DNA of 64,000 nt from an uncultured Pelagibacteraceae bacterium (lineage in GTDB: Bacteria; Pseudomonadota; Alphaproteobacteria; Pelagibacterales; Pelagibacteraceae): NCBI GenBank assembly GCA_902576815.1, contig CACGWQ010000003.1, positions 1 through 64,000 of the forward strand, written 5' to 3'. Position 1 is the first letter of the stretch. Each line of letters begins with the position of its first letter. Made by a program: the position numbers and the translations under genes. Below are positions 40,512 to 51,189 of this stretch, one piece after another. The notes beneath the pieces were generated by a model that did not search any database, was not told the origin of the DNA, and worked only from the letters and a program-made list of their open reading frames with translations.

Positions 40512-41591
40512 ATGCTCAAAAATAATCTTTCAAAAAATGTTAAAGAATATTTTTTAGCGTTAATAGGCAGTTATAAAGCTCTTTTTATAGGACTTATCGG
40601 TGGATACATAGGTACATTAATAAATTTACCATTACCATGGTTATTGGGCTCTTTGGGTTTGAATTTATGTTTTGCTTTTACTAATTATAAAATAATTTTT
40701 CCAACTAAATTATTAAATCCTATATTTTTGATTGTTGGTATAATTCTAGGTGGAACTTTAAATATTTCATTAATATATAAAATTCATCTTTGGTTTTTTT
40801 CATCTATAGCTATGTTTATATTTATTATTGTAAGTACAATATTAGCTGGGATTTATTTTTTTAAAGTTTGCAAATTTAGTAAGCCTGTATCAATATTGGC
40901 AGCTCTTCCTGGTGCCTTTGTTCCTATATCTGCAGCTTTATTAGAATTTGGAAAAAGCAAAAAAGATAAAGGTATTCTTATACCGCAAGCAACAAGAGTA
41001 ATTTTTATTGTAAGCTTTGTGCCAATTTTTTTTGTTAATAATTTAGGGTTTTCTGAAATATCTGGATATAATTATTATAATACTTATAATTTTAAATATT
41101 TCTTTGAATTATTTTTTTTGTTAACAAGTTGTTTCTTTTTAGCTAGAATTTTAAGAAAATATAATATTCCTTCTCCTGCATTAATTGGTGCAATGGCATT
41201 ATCTGGTATATTTTATACTTTTGAATTAGTGGGAGCTAGATTTCCAGAGTTTTTAATTAATATAGCTTTTATATTTTTAGGTACTGCATTAGGTACTAGA
41301 CTAAATGGATTGAAACTCTCTGAATTATTTTATTTTATATTCCATGGTATAATTGTAAGTACAATATTAGTAATCGTTGCAATGATAACGGCCTTTGGTT
41401 TAACATTTATTGGATTTGATTTCATACCAACTTTTTTAAGTTTTGCTCCAGGTGGAATTCACGAAATGGTTGTTATAAGTATTGCATATAATATTGATCC
41501 AATATTCGTTAGTTATCATCATTTTTTAAGGATATTTATAATAGTTTTATTTTTACCTTATTTATTATCAAAATTTAAAAAAAGTAGATAA
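40512..41591 (+). CDS. AbrB-family membrane protein
   Basis: LIGGYIGTLINLPLPWLLGSL, FAPGGIHEMVVISIAYNIDPIFVSYHHFLRI. Confidence 0.85.
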   Translation: MLKNNLSKNVKEYFLALIGSYKALFIGLIGGYIGTLINLPLPWLLGSLGLNLCFAFTNYKIIFPTKLLNPIFLIVGIILGGTLNISLIYKIHLWFFSSIAMFIFIIVSTILAGIYFFKVCKFSKPVSILAALPGAFVPISAALLEFGKSKKDKGILIPQATRVIFIVSFVPIFFVNNLGFSEISGYNYYNTYNFKYFFELFFLLTSCFFLARILRKYNIPSPALIGAMALSGIFYTFELVGARFPEFLINIAFIFLGTALGTRLNGLKLSELFYFIFHGIIVSTILVIVAMITAFGLTFIGFDFIPTFLSFAPGGIHEMVVISIAYNIDPIFVSYHHFLRIFIIVLFLPYLLSKFKKSR

Positions 41592-41594
41592 ACT

Positions 41595-42785
41595 TTATCC
41601 ATCTTGAGCTAGTAGCAAACTTAGATTGCAAGCATTGAAATAATCGTCTATTTCAACATATTCACCTACTGTATGACACATGTTATGGCCTGCTCCAAAT
41701 GTAATTGTGGGAATATCTTTTTTAACAAGCCAATTTGCATCAAAACCTCCAGATATTTTTACAAGCTTAGGTTCTAAACCAAGTGTAGAGAGTTTACTTT
41801 TAGCGTTATTGATAACCTTCTCATTAAAATTTAGATTAAATGAGTAATAGTCAGTATGTCTACTAAACTTTAAATTTGGTTTCTCTCCATCGGCATTTGT
41901 GAAAGTATCACAAATCTTCGTGAATGATTGCTCAAAAGCATCTGTTATTTCGCTTACAAAATTTTGATCATAGCTTCTGCTTTCTCCTTTAATATAAGTG
42001 TAATCGGTAACTGTATTTGGTGATTGGCCAGATGATCCTCCGTTTTTACCACCAAAAATACCAACGTTGGATGTACCAGATTTTTCACCTTTTACTATTT
42101 TTCCAAACCATCCATTTTTTTGGATATCTGCAAGTGCTAATGAAGCTATCATTGATGAAGAGATGCCTTTTTCTGGTGCTAAACCAGCATGCTCTGCTTT
42201 CCCAAAAATTTCGATTTCCCATCTATCACATCCAACTGCACCAATAACTATTTCATTTGTTGAACCACCATCAATATTGTAGCAACGTACTGGTTTATCC
42301 AAATCTTTCACTTCAACTTTTCTAGCTCCCCATAAACCGCTTTCTTCTCTGACAGTAAATAAAACTGTTATTGGAGAATGAGGAATGTTGTTTTTATACA
42401 ATGTTTTCAGCATTGATACTAAAGAGGCTACACCTGTTCTATTATCACCCCCTAAAGCAGTATTTCCTTTAGGAATAATTTTATTTTCTTTAATAATTGG
42501 AACCGCACCTTTGCAAAGCGGGACAGTATCTAAATGACAGCTAAACATTATTCTCTCAGATTTAATTGTACCAGGAAGTTTTACTATTAAGTTACCAACC
42601 TGTGTTGGAAGTGGAATTTTTTTGTTTGAGTTATCATATTTGATATATTCTCTAGGTATGCCTGAGTTTACTAAATCTTCTTCTACAGCATTAGCAATAT
42701 TTTTTTCTTCACCAGTAATACCTTCTATTGATAAAAATTTTATAAGATCATTTAAACATTGTTTTTTATCTATCTGTGTGTTCAT
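41595..42785 (-). CDS. M20-family metallopeptidase (peptidase T-like)
   Basis: MFSCHLDTVPLCKGA, LGGDNRTGVASL, FTVREESGLWGARKV. Confidence 0.88.
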   Translation of the reverse strand: MNTQIDKKQCLNDLIKFLSIEGITGEEKNIANAVEEDLVNSGIPREYIKYDNSNKKIPLPTQVGNLIVKLPGTIKSERIMFSCHLDTVPLCKGAVPIIKENKIIPKGNTALGGDNRTGVASLVSMLKTLYKNNIPHSPITVLFTVREESGLWGARKVEVKDLDKPVRCYNIDGGSTNEIVIGAVGCDRWEIEIFGKAEHAGLAPEKGISSSMIASLALADIQKNGWFGKIVKGEKSGTSNVGIFGGKNGGSSGQSPNTVTDYTYIKGESRSYDQNFVSEITDAFEQSFTKICDTFTNADGEKPNLKFSRHTDYYSFNLNFNEKVINNAKSKLSTLGLEPKLVKISGGFDANWLVKKDIPTITFGAGHNMCHTVGEYVEIDDYFNACNLSLLLAQDG

Positions 42786-42795
42786 ATTTTTTCTC

Positions 42796-44397
42796 CTAGC
42801 TTGGTATTTCTAAAGTTGCCGATATTAATTTTTTTGTATAATCATGCTTAGGATTATTAAATATCTCATTTTTATTTCCTATTTCAACTATTTCACCTAA
42901 ATACATAATTGCAATCCTTTTGCACATATTTTTTAATATAGATAAATCATGAGATATCATAATCATAGTTACATTTGTCTCAAAATTAATCTTTTTTAAA
43001 AGTTTTAGAATTTCAGCTCTTATAGACATATCTAAAGATGCAACAGCTTCATCAGTGATTATAAGTTTGGGAGATGTTGAGATCGCTCTTGCAATAGCTA
43101 CTCTTTGTTGTTGTCCACCACTTAGTTCATGAGGATGTCTATCAAAAAACATTTCAGGTGGTGATAGCTCAACCATTTTTAAAAGGTCTAAAACTTTTTT
43201 TTTAATATCATTCTGATTTAGATCAAAGTGAATATTAAATACTAATGAAAGGGTTTCTCCAATTGTCTTTCTTGGATTTAATGAACCATATGGATCTTGG
43301 AAAACCATTTGGATATTTTTTCTGAACAATTTTCTATCATCTTTCATAAATTTATAAATTTCTTTATCCAGAAAAATAATTTTTCCTGATGATAACTCCG
43401 TTAAACCCATTAACAAATTTGCAACTGTTGTTTTGCCAGATCCACTCTCTCCTGCAATACCAAATATTTCACCCTCGGATAATTTAAGACTAACATTTTT
43501 TACAGCTCTTAATAATTTTTTTGAACCAGGCAAAATAAATTCTTTATTAATATTGTTAATTTCAATTAAAGTATTTTCATTTAATTTTTTTTCGTCTTTA
43601 TCATTTATCTTTTGTTTTGAAGAATTTAATAAACTCTTTGTATAATTTTCCTTTGGATTATTAAAAAGCTCTTTGCTATCTGCACTTTCAATTGTTTTGC
43701 CATTATGCATAACATAAACTTTTGAACATAAATATGAAACAACAGCTAAATTATGAGTTATTAATAAAATAGCTGTATTGGTTTTTTTTGAAATTTTTTT
43801 TAATAAATCAAGAATTTGTAATTGAGTTGTTACATCTAAAGCTGTTGTACATTCATCTGCAATAATTAAATCTGGTTTGCATGATATAGCCATAGCAATC
43901 ATAACTCTTTGCTGCATCCCTCCACTCAATTGATGAGGATAGCTCTTAATAATATTTTTAGGATTTCTCAAACCAACATCTAAAAGTGAATTTATAATTA
44001 TTTCTTGAATTTTCTCTTTCTTTATATTTTGATGAAGCAAAATATTTTCAGCTATTTGATCACCAATTTTAAGAACTGGATTTAAAAATGTAGATGGATT
44101 TTGAAATATAAATGAAATTTTAGATCCTCTTATATTTCTCAATTCTTTTTCTTTTAAACTTAACAAATCAATATTTTTAAATTGAATTTTACCACTTATA
44201 ATTTTACCGCCCTCTGGTAATAGCTTAAGTATTGTTCTTGATGTTAAAGATTTTCCAGATCCTGACTCCCCTACTATTCCAACTATTTCTCCATGATTTA
44301 TATTTAAATCTACACCATCTACAGCTTTAACGACTCCCTCATATGTATCTATATACATTCTTAAGTTTTCTATTTTTAACAACTTTGAATTATTCAT
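42796..44397 (-). CDS. Oligopeptide ABC transporter ATPase, two fused nucleotide-binding domains
   Basis: Two Walker A (GESGSGKS, GESGSGKT) and two signature motifs (LSGGMQQR, LSGGQQQR). Confidence 0.95.
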   Translation of the reverse strand: MNNSKLLKIENLRMYIDTYEGVVKAVDGVDLNINHGEIVGIVGESGSGKSLTSRTILKLLPEGGKIISGKIQFKNIDLLSLKEKELRNIRGSKISFIFQNPSTFLNPVLKIGDQIAENILLHQNIKKEKIQEIIINSLLDVGLRNPKNIIKSYPHQLSGGMQQRVMIAMAISCKPDLIIADECTTALDVTTQLQILDLLKKISKKTNTAILLITHNLAVVSYLCSKVYVMHNGKTIESADSKELFNNPKENYTKSLLNSSKQKINDKDEKKLNENTLIEINNINKEFILPGSKKLLRAVKNVSLKLSEGEIFGIAGESGSGKTTVANLLMGLTELSSGKIIFLDKEIYKFMKDDRKLFRKNIQMVFQDPYGSLNPRKTIGETLSLVFNIHFDLNQNDIKKKVLDLLKMVELSPPEMFFDRHPHELSGGQQQRVAIARAISTSPKLIITDEAVASLDMSIRAEILKLLKKINFETNVTMIMISHDLSILKNMCKRIAIMYLGEIVEIGNKNEIFNNPKHDYTKKLISATLEIPS

Positions 44398-45257
44398 TAA
44401 TTTTTTTTCCTTCGTGGATTGAAAACATCATTTAACCCTTCACCAAATAAATTTAGAGATAAAACAACTAGAAATATAGCTATACCAGGAAAGAAGACCA
44501 TGTACCAAGATTGTCTAAAAAATTCTTGTGCATTGTTTAACATTAAACCCCAACTAACCATAGAAGAGTCGCCAAAACCTAAAAAGCTCAAAGCAGATTC
44601 TATTAGTATTGCAGTTGCTTGTGTTAATGACATGTTTACAAGTATTGTTGTCATAGTATTTGGTACAAGCTCTGAAAATATAATTTTAAAGTCAGATGCA
44701 CCAGCAGCTATTGCAGCTTTACAATAAGGTCTTTCCTTTAATGATAGGATCTCAGCCCTTACAAGTCTTGCAGTTTGAGGCCAAGACAAAATTGAAATTA
44801 CAATTATAATATTTATGATATTGGCTCCAAAAATTGCTACAAGAACTAATGCTAAAAAAATTGGTGGAATCACCAAGAAAATTTCAGTAATTCTCATTAA
44901 AACCGAATCAATTAATCCCCCGTAGAAACCAGCGATAGCCCCAAGAAATACTCCTACTACAGTTGATGTAATTACCGCAATAAAAGAAACAATTAAAGTT
45001 ACGCGAGCTCCATATAATAATTCACTATACAAATCCCTACCTAGGTTATCTGTGCCAAGAAAATGTTTTATACTTGGGTTTTGAAATGCCTCTCCAGCAC
45101 CTGTTGTAAGAGGGGGATATGTAGCAAAAATTGGAGCAAATATTGATAATATTATAAAAAAAATTAAAATTATTAAACCTGCTAATCCTATTTTATTTTG
45201 TTTAAAAATATTCCAAAAAGTTTTGAGCTTATTTATATTTTTATAATTTTTTTTCAT
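44397..45257 (-). CDS. Oligopeptide ABC permease (DppC type)
   Basis: FLGTDNLGRDLYSELLYGARVTL, GASDFKIIFSELVPN. Confidence 0.93.
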   Translation of the reverse strand: MKKNYKNINKLKTFWNIFKQNKIGLAGLIILIFFIILSIFAPIFATYPPLTTGAGEAFQNPSIKHFLGTDNLGRDLYSELLYGARVTLIVSFIAVITSTVVGVFLGAIAGFYGGLIDSVLMRITEIFLVIPPIFLALVLVAIFGANIINIIIVISILSWPQTARLVRAEILSLKERPYCKAAIAAGASDFKIIFSELVPNTMTTILVNMSLTQATAILIESALSFLGFGDSSMVSWGLMLNNAQEFFRQSWYMVFFPGIAIFLVVLSLNLFGEGLNDVFNPRRKKN

Positions 45258-46216
45258 TTTAGTCTTATCCTTGGATCCAAATAAGTATAAAGAATATCAA
45301 CAACAAAAGTTATTATTGTAACTGAAAGAGAGATCACAATAAATAATCCCATAATTAAAGGATAATCTCTTTCAAAGAGAGCGTCTAACATTAGCAATCC
45401 TAGTCCAGGCCAGCCAAATACAGACTCTATTACTACTGCGCCAGATAGCATGTAACCAAGTCGCAAACCAATATATGTAATTACTGGTAGTAAAGCATTT
45501 TTTAGTGCATGTTTAAAAAAAATTTTACGATCAGATAATCCTTTTGATTTTGCCGTTATTATATAATCTTGTCCAAGGGCTTCAATCATGCTTGCTCTAA
45601 CAAACCTCATAACAAAAGCTCCAAGTGTTGAACCTAAGGTAATGGTAGGAAGTAATAGATGTGTTAGACGATCTAACATAAAATTTTTTTCGCCAAGAAT
45701 CATCGACTCCATTCCTGAAACAGGAAGTATTCCCCAATTAACAGAAAAAACTATAATCAGCATTTGACCTAACCAAAAATTTGGAAGAGAATATAAGAAT
45801 AACGCTACTATCATCGAAATATTGTCTCTTAATGAATAAGGTTTCGTTGCTGCATAAACTCCAATTATTATTCCAAAAAAAGTACCAAAACCGATACTTG
45901 ATAACATTAAAATAATAGTTGGAATTGCCCTATCCCAAATTATTTTTGATACACTTTCATTCATTACAAATGATTTGCCTAAGTCTCCTGTTAATACTCC
46001 TTTTATGTATAAAATTAATTGCTCTAAAACTGACTTATCTAAACCAAGTCTTTTTCTGATTTCAGCTTCGAATTCAGGACTGGCTCCACTTTCGCCAACA
46101 AACATAAATACAGCATCTCCAGGAGCAAGCTGGATCATCAAGAAACTCAAAATTAATATCCCAAAAACGACAGGTATGATCTGGGAAGTTCGTTTAATCA
46201 GATAATTGTAATTCAT
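45254..46216 (-). CDS. Oligopeptide ABC permease (DppB type)
   Basis: GDLGKSFVMNESV, KSKGLSDRKIFFKHALKNALLPVITY, YTYLDPRIRLK. Confidence 0.93.
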   Translation of the reverse strand: MNYNYLIKRTSQIIPVVFGILILSFLMIQLAPGDAVFMFVGESGASPEFEAEIRKRLGLDKSVLEQLILYIKGVLTGDLGKSFVMNESVSKIIWDRAIPTIILMLSSIGFGTFFGIIIGVYAATKPYSLRDNISMIVALFLYSLPNFWLGQMLIIVFSVNWGILPVSGMESMILGEKNFMLDRLTHLLLPTITLGSTLGAFVMRFVRASMIEALGQDYIITAKSKGLSDRKIFFKHALKNALLPVITYIGLRLGYMLSGAVVIESVFGWPGLGLLMLDALFERDYPLIMGLFIVISLSVTIITFVVDILYTYLDPRIRLK

Positions 46217-46230
46217 CTAGTAAAGTATAT

Positions 46231-46269
46231 AAAAAAAAAACCCACCAATAAACATTATTGGTGGGTTTT
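46231..46269 (-). terminator. Intraoperonic terminator/stabilising hairpin between substrate-binding gene and permeases
   Basis: 14-bp perfect stem AAAACCCACCAATA / TATTGGTGGGTTTT, T-run on minus strand. Confidence 0.85.
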
Positions 46270-46283
46270 GATTTCAATAGAAA

Positions 46284-47939
46284 TTATTTTCTATTATTAG
46301 GTATATCTCCATTCCAATTTACTGTTTCTAATCCATCTCTGAATGTATAACCAATTGGAAAACCATCTAATTTTTCATTATATGTCCACAACCACTTTGT
46401 TCCATATAATGCTAACATCGGTAAATCTTCTGCCAAAATTTGATGGGCTTCAACATACATTTGCTTACGCTTAACAGGATCTAATTCCCCTCTTCCTTTA
46501 TCAAGCAGATCATCTATTTTTTTATTATTGTAGCCAGACGAATTAGCATTCCAACCTTTTCCTATATTTTTTGAATGCCAACTTTTGGTTAGTAAATCTG
46601 GATCAGGTCCTGTTGCAATTGTAGTTATATACATGTCATAGTCCATTTTTTTATGCACTTTTTCTGTAATTGCAGATGCATCCATTTTCATTACATCTAA
46701 TTCAATTCCAGCAGCTTTTAGATTTGATCTCATAATATCCAAAACTTTAGGATGGTTGGAGTTCTTCTGCTCATGAATTATTGAGATTTTAAATCTATTT
46801 CCATTAGCATCTTTTTTAAAACCTGCAGAATCTAATAAAGCTTCAGCTTTTGATACATCATATGGAAAATATTTTGACGGCGCTTCCCCTGTGTACCAAG
46901 AAATAAAGCCTTGATCTTTATTTCTAACATTATCAGCAACACCTGCGAATACTTTATCAATAATTTCATCAGTATTGATTAAATGTGCAAGTGCTTGTCT
47001 AACTTTTTTATTTCCAGTAAATTTACCTTTTGTATTCATATATATGAAATCAAACGCCATATTTGCATAAGCAAAAGAATGAACTTTGATTCCATTGTCA
47101 GCATCATTTACTCGAGATATTTCTTTACCTGCTAAATAACCAGGATAAGAGTGAATAAAGTCAATTTCACCAGCTTCAAGTGAAGATACTAATGAAGTTT
47201 TATTAGGTAAAATTTTGAAATATAATTTATCAAGATATGGTAATTGATCTCCATTTGATGCTTTTGCCCAATAATCTTTATTTCTCTCAAACAAGATATA
47301 ATTACCTTTTTTCCACTCTACAAATTTAAAAGGTCCAGTCCCAATTGGTGCATTATTGTAATTGCTATTTGGAATATCTTGACCTTCTAATATATGTTTT
47401 GGAGCCATAGAGCACCACTTTGAATCTAACTTAGTTAGAAAAGTAGCATCACTTTTGCTCAATTTGATAATTGCTTTGTAAGGTCCTGGTGTCTCAATGC
47501 TATCAACTATACTATAGTTATTTTTCCCTTGTGGATGATGCGGTCTACAAATATTAAGGATACCGTATTTAACATCTTCAGATGTGAATTTTTTTCCATC
47601 ATGCCAGTTTACGTCATCTCTTAAATTTAAAGTTATAGTTTTTCCATCAGAACTTACATCCCAAGATTTTGCTAGCATAGGAGTTAGCTTTCCATCACCC
47701 ATTTTACTAACTCTTAAAAGACCATCAAAAAGATTTATTGAGATTAATTGTCCTGAAAAAGTTTTAGGATATATAGCAGAATTCAAATTTTTTTGACTAC
47801 CTGGAACTCCAATAATTAGAGCCCCACCGTGCTTTGATGATGCTAAGACTTTTCCAGTAGTTAAGATGGAGATAACAAAACATGCAACTAATGTTACAAG
47901 TATTAGATTATTTACTTTGTTTATTATTTTTTTTGTCAT
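46284..47939 (-). CDS. Peptide ABC transporter substrate-binding protein (family 5)
   Basis: Signal peptide; DDVNWHDGKKFTSEDVKYGI, GTGPFKFVEWKKGNYILFERNKDYW. Confidence 0.93.
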   Translation of the reverse strand: MTKKIINKVNNLILVTLVACFVISILTTGKVLASSKHGGALIIGVPGSQKNLNSAIYPKTFSGQLISINLFDGLLRVSKMGDGKLTPMLAKSWDVSSDGKTITLNLRDDVNWHDGKKFTSEDVKYGILNICRPHHPQGKNNYSIVDSIETPGPYKAIIKLSKSDATFLTKLDSKWCSMAPKHILEGQDIPNSNYNNAPIGTGPFKFVEWKKGNYILFERNKDYWAKASNGDQLPYLDKLYFKILPNKTSLVSSLEAGEIDFIHSYPGYLAGKEISRVNDADNGIKVHSFAYANMAFDFIYMNTKGKFTGNKKVRQALAHLINTDEIIDKVFAGVADNVRNKDQGFISWYTGEAPSKYFPYDVSKAEALLDSAGFKKDANGNRFKISIIHEQKNSNHPKVLDIMRSNLKAAGIELDVMKMDASAITEKVHKKMDYDMYITTIATGPDPDLLTKSWHSKNIGKGWNANSSGYNNKKIDDLLDKGRGELDPVKRKQMYVEAHQILAEDLPMLALYGTKWLWTYNEKLDGFPIGYTFRDGLETVNWNGDIPNNRK

Positions 47940-48012
47940 TTTCCCCTCTTTTTTGTTGTTTATTTTAAAATAAAAATTATTTTAAAATTCGTTAATAAAA
48001 ATCTTTCTTGTA

Positions 48013-49344
48013 TCATAATTGTACAATCCCTATATCGTTTTCAATCTTAATCTTTGTTCCTAATTTATCTGACATTTCTACTTGTCTATCTAATATTTCT
48101 TTTGCTTTATTTCCTGTTGCTATCCTCGGTAATCCTCTTTCCCATAATTTTAGATGTCTGCCCATATGCATAGGATGTAACTTTATTTCTTTAACTTTTC
48201 CACTTTGCATTTTAAAGTCATATAAAAATCCTTGATTCCATAAAGGTGAAACACCGAATTGGCCAGCAGGTCTAGCGTTGGTTATATCAGCAGGTAATGA
48301 ATTATATGGGTCTAAATGCCAATTATCATAAAGATCGTATGGAAACCTAGGTAATGTCTCTACCATCCATGAAAACCATCCAAGATCATAAAATATTGGT
48401 TTATCTTTATAAATTTCTATACCTTTGCCGTGCATACCATGAAACAAGCAAATGTCTGCACCAGCATCTATAGCATCATGTGCAAATTTTTTCACAAAAT
48501 CAGCTGGAACTTCGGCATACGGACCAGTTGTTTTGTCTCCATTTGCATGAGTGTGGTGACTTACAATGACATAATCTGCCATCTCTTTCGCATTTTTGAT
48601 CCATTTTAAATTTTCATCAACATCTTTTTGATATGAGATAGTTGTATAACCTGGCTCATCACTTTCTCTAAATGTTAAACCAGGGTTTCCACCATTTGGG
48701 AAAAAAAGAGTCTTATCAGTATCTGCCTCTCTCCCTCTAAATTTATCTAAATTTAATTCTTTTCTAATCTTTTTTAACTTTTCAATTGTTTCTCTCTTTG
48801 CATCTAAAACTACATCATATCTAATCGTGTTATTTCCTGGCCTTCCTTTAAACTTACCTTTTGGGTCACTTGCCATAGGCGGCTGAACAAATTCTCCCTG
48901 TTCATGAGATGAATCTATAGATATTAAAGCTACTCTTCCATTTGCAGTATCTAAGTATCCCGGTTCCCTTGCAGCTGTAAGATTCATTCCTGCTCCAGAA
49001 CTAACAATGCCAGCTTCATCTAGTTGTTTTATAGATTCTTCAATTGCGTGGTGAGACCAATCATTCATATGATTGTTAGCTAACGAAGTTAAATTAAATC
49101 CGGTCCATGCATACTCTTTTGCTATCCATGGTTCGCCAAAAAAGTATGATGCAAAAGAATAAGGCTTGATTGCATAAGCATCTGGATGACCTATTTGACC
49201 TTCAAAATTCATAAAAGATACATCTGCTGATCTTAATTTGTCTACGACTTTTAAAAAATCTGGATCTTTAGAAACTGACACTCTGCGAGTATACATTGCA
49301 CTACCACTCGCCATGAGACTTAGAACTTTATTCTCATTACTCAT
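48013..49344 (-). CDS. CapA-family (poly-gamma-glutamate synthesis type) metallophosphoesterase-like protein
   Basis: SFMNFEGQIG, NLTSLANNHMNDWSHHAIEESIKQLDEAGIVSSGAG, HGMHGKGIEIYKDKPIFYDLGWF. Confidence 0.85.
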   Translation of the reverse strand: MSNENKVLSLMASGSAMYTRRVSVSKDPDFLKVVDKLRSADVSFMNFEGQIGHPDAYAIKPYSFASYFFGEPWIAKEYAWTGFNLTSLANNHMNDWSHHAIEESIKQLDEAGIVSSGAGMNLTAAREPGYLDTANGRVALISIDSSHEQGEFVQPPMASDPKGKFKGRPGNNTIRYDVVLDAKRETIEKLKKIRKELNLDKFRGREADTDKTLFFPNGGNPGLTFRESDEPGYTTISYQKDVDENLKWIKNAKEMADYVIVSHHTHANGDKTTGPYAEVPADFVKKFAHDAIDAGADICLFHGMHGKGIEIYKDKPIFYDLGWFSWMVETLPRFPYDLYDNWHLDPYNSLPADITNARPAGQFGVSPLWNQGFLYDFKMQSGKVKEIKLHPMHMGRHLKLWERGLPRIATGNKAKEILDRQVEMSDKLGTKIKIENDIGIVQL

Positions 49345-49422
49345 TAATAAATTAAAACAGAAAAATGCCTTATTGTAAAATATATTATTATTTGTATATT
49401 GATATATATTTTATATCAGAAG

Positions 49423-50313
49423 ATGATAACATTAAGAGAAATCAACTATTTTATTGCAGTTTGTGAAGAAATGAATTTTAGGAAAGCTGCGAAAAAATTA
49501 AATATTTCACAACCACCTTTAAGTTTACAAATTAAATCTTTAGAAAATAAATTAAAATTAAAATTATTAGAAAGAGACAAAAGTGGAGTTAAAATAACTT
49601 TATCTGGACAAGATTTTCTTAAAAATTGTTATAATATTAAGTTTAATATTGAAAATTCAATAGAGTCAGCCAGAAAAATTAATAATGGTGAACTTGGTAC
49701 TCTTAGAGTAGGATTTTCAACATTAGCAAGCTTTTTCATACTACCAAAAAAAATTTCTGAGTTTTTAAAAAAATACCCAAATGTTGAACTGAAACTTAGA
49801 GAAATGCGCACCGAGAGAATTATTCAAGACATAATGGAAAAAAAGATTGATATTGGTTTTATAGGAAAAAAAATAATAGATGATGATATAAGCAGCATTT
49901 CTCTATTTAAAGAAAACCTGGTTTTAGCAATTAACAAAAATAATATTCTAGTAAAGAAAAAGGAAATCTCAATAAAAGACATTAAAAATGAAAATTTTAT
50001 TTTATTTCCTAAAAGTAAAGGCGCATTAGGTATATATGATAAAATTATAGAATTTTGTAAAAAAGCTAATTTTGAACCAAAAGTTATACAAGAAGCATAT
50101 GAAATCGAAGTTATTTTAGGATTAGTTTCTGGTGGATTGGGTGTAGCCTTAATACCAGAAAATTCTGGATTAATAAGATTAAATAAAGTTGTATTTAAAA
50201 AATTTTTAGAAAAAGCTCCAAAATCAGAGATATATTTAATAATGAGAAATAATGATTTAAATCCTCTGACAAATAATTTTTTCAATTTAGGTAAAAAAAG
50301 TAATGAACGATAA
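49423..50313 (+). CDS. LysR-family transcriptional regulator
   Basis: MITLREINYFIAVCEEMNFRKAAKKLNISQPPLSLQIKSLENKL. Confidence 0.95.
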   Translation: MITLREINYFIAVCEEMNFRKAAKKLNISQPPLSLQIKSLENKLKLKLLERDKSGVKITLSGQDFLKNCYNIKFNIENSIESARKINNGELGTLRVGFSTLASFFILPKKISEFLKKYPNVELKLREMRTERIIQDIMEKKIDIGFIGKKIIDDDISSISLFKENLVLAINKNNILVKKKEISIKDIKNENFILFPKSKGALGIYDKIIEFCKKANFEPKVIQEAYEIEVILGLVSGGLGVALIPENSGLIRLNKVVFKKFLEKAPKSEIYLIMRNNDLNPLTNNFFNLGKKSNER

Positions 50314-51184
50314 TAAAAAAGGACCTTATTTTTTTTTATTAAGTGTTTTCTTATTTTCAATTATGGAATTACTTGTCAAATTTTTATCAAATGACTATCC
50401 TACTGGTCAAATTGTTTTTGCTAGAGGATTAGCTGGGCTGATACCAATTTTTTTAATAATGCCAAAGAGTAATTTTATAAATAATTTAAAAACAAAAAAA
50501 ATCAAGTTACACCTTTTAAGAGTGTTAACAGGAAGTTTTGCTTTAATTTCAATTTTTTTTGGAATTAAGTATTTGCCACTTGCAGACGCAATATCAATAA
50601 CTTTTGCAGCACCTATTTTTGCTACGATATTTTCAATATTTTTTTTAAATGAAATCGTTGGAAAAAAAAGGTGGCTAGCTATTCTGATAGGATTTGCTGG
50701 AATTTTGATTATTCTAAAACCTGGAACAAATATGTTTTCTTTTTATTCAGTTTTCCCAATTTTTTTTTGTATTGGTTTTGCAATGAGCGCTATATTAGTT
50801 AAAATATTATCTAAAACAGAAGAAAATTATTTAATAGCTTTATATTATACTATTGGCTTAACTATTTTGAGTTTATTTTTAAGCCCAACAACTTGGTTAA
50901 TCCCAAATTATATTGATTTAATTGTTTTTATTATGATAGGTATAACAGGTTCATTTGGAAATATATTAATTACAGAAGCTTATAGAAACTCCGATGTGTC
51001 ATTGGTTACGCCTATCAAATATCTAAACTTAATTTTTGCAATTTTATTCGGCTACTTAATATTTAATGAAATACCAAACATACTAACTATTTTAGGATCT
51101 ATTTTAATCACAATTAGTTCGATAATAATCTTTTCAAGAGAGCGAAAACTAAAAAGAAGTTTGATAATTAATAAGGAATTGTAA
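50303..51184 (+). CDS. EamA/DMT-family transporter
   Basis: Ten-TM EamA repeats, FGIKYLPLADAISITFAAPIFATIFSIFFL. Confidence 0.9.
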   Translation: MNDNKKGPYFFLLSVFLFSIMELLVKFLSNDYPTGQIVFARGLAGLIPIFLIMPKSNFINNLKTKKIKLHLLRVLTGSFALISIFFGIKYLPLADAISITFAAPIFATIFSIFFLNEIVGKKRWLAILIGFAGILIILKPGTNMFSFYSVFPIFFCIGFAMSAILVKILSKTEENYLIALYYTIGLTILSLFLSPTTWLIPNYIDLIVFIMIGITGSFGNILITEAYRNSDVSLVTPIKYLNLIFAILFGYLIFNEIPNILTILGSILITISSIIIFSRERKLKRSLIINKEL

Positions 51185-51189
51185 TACAG

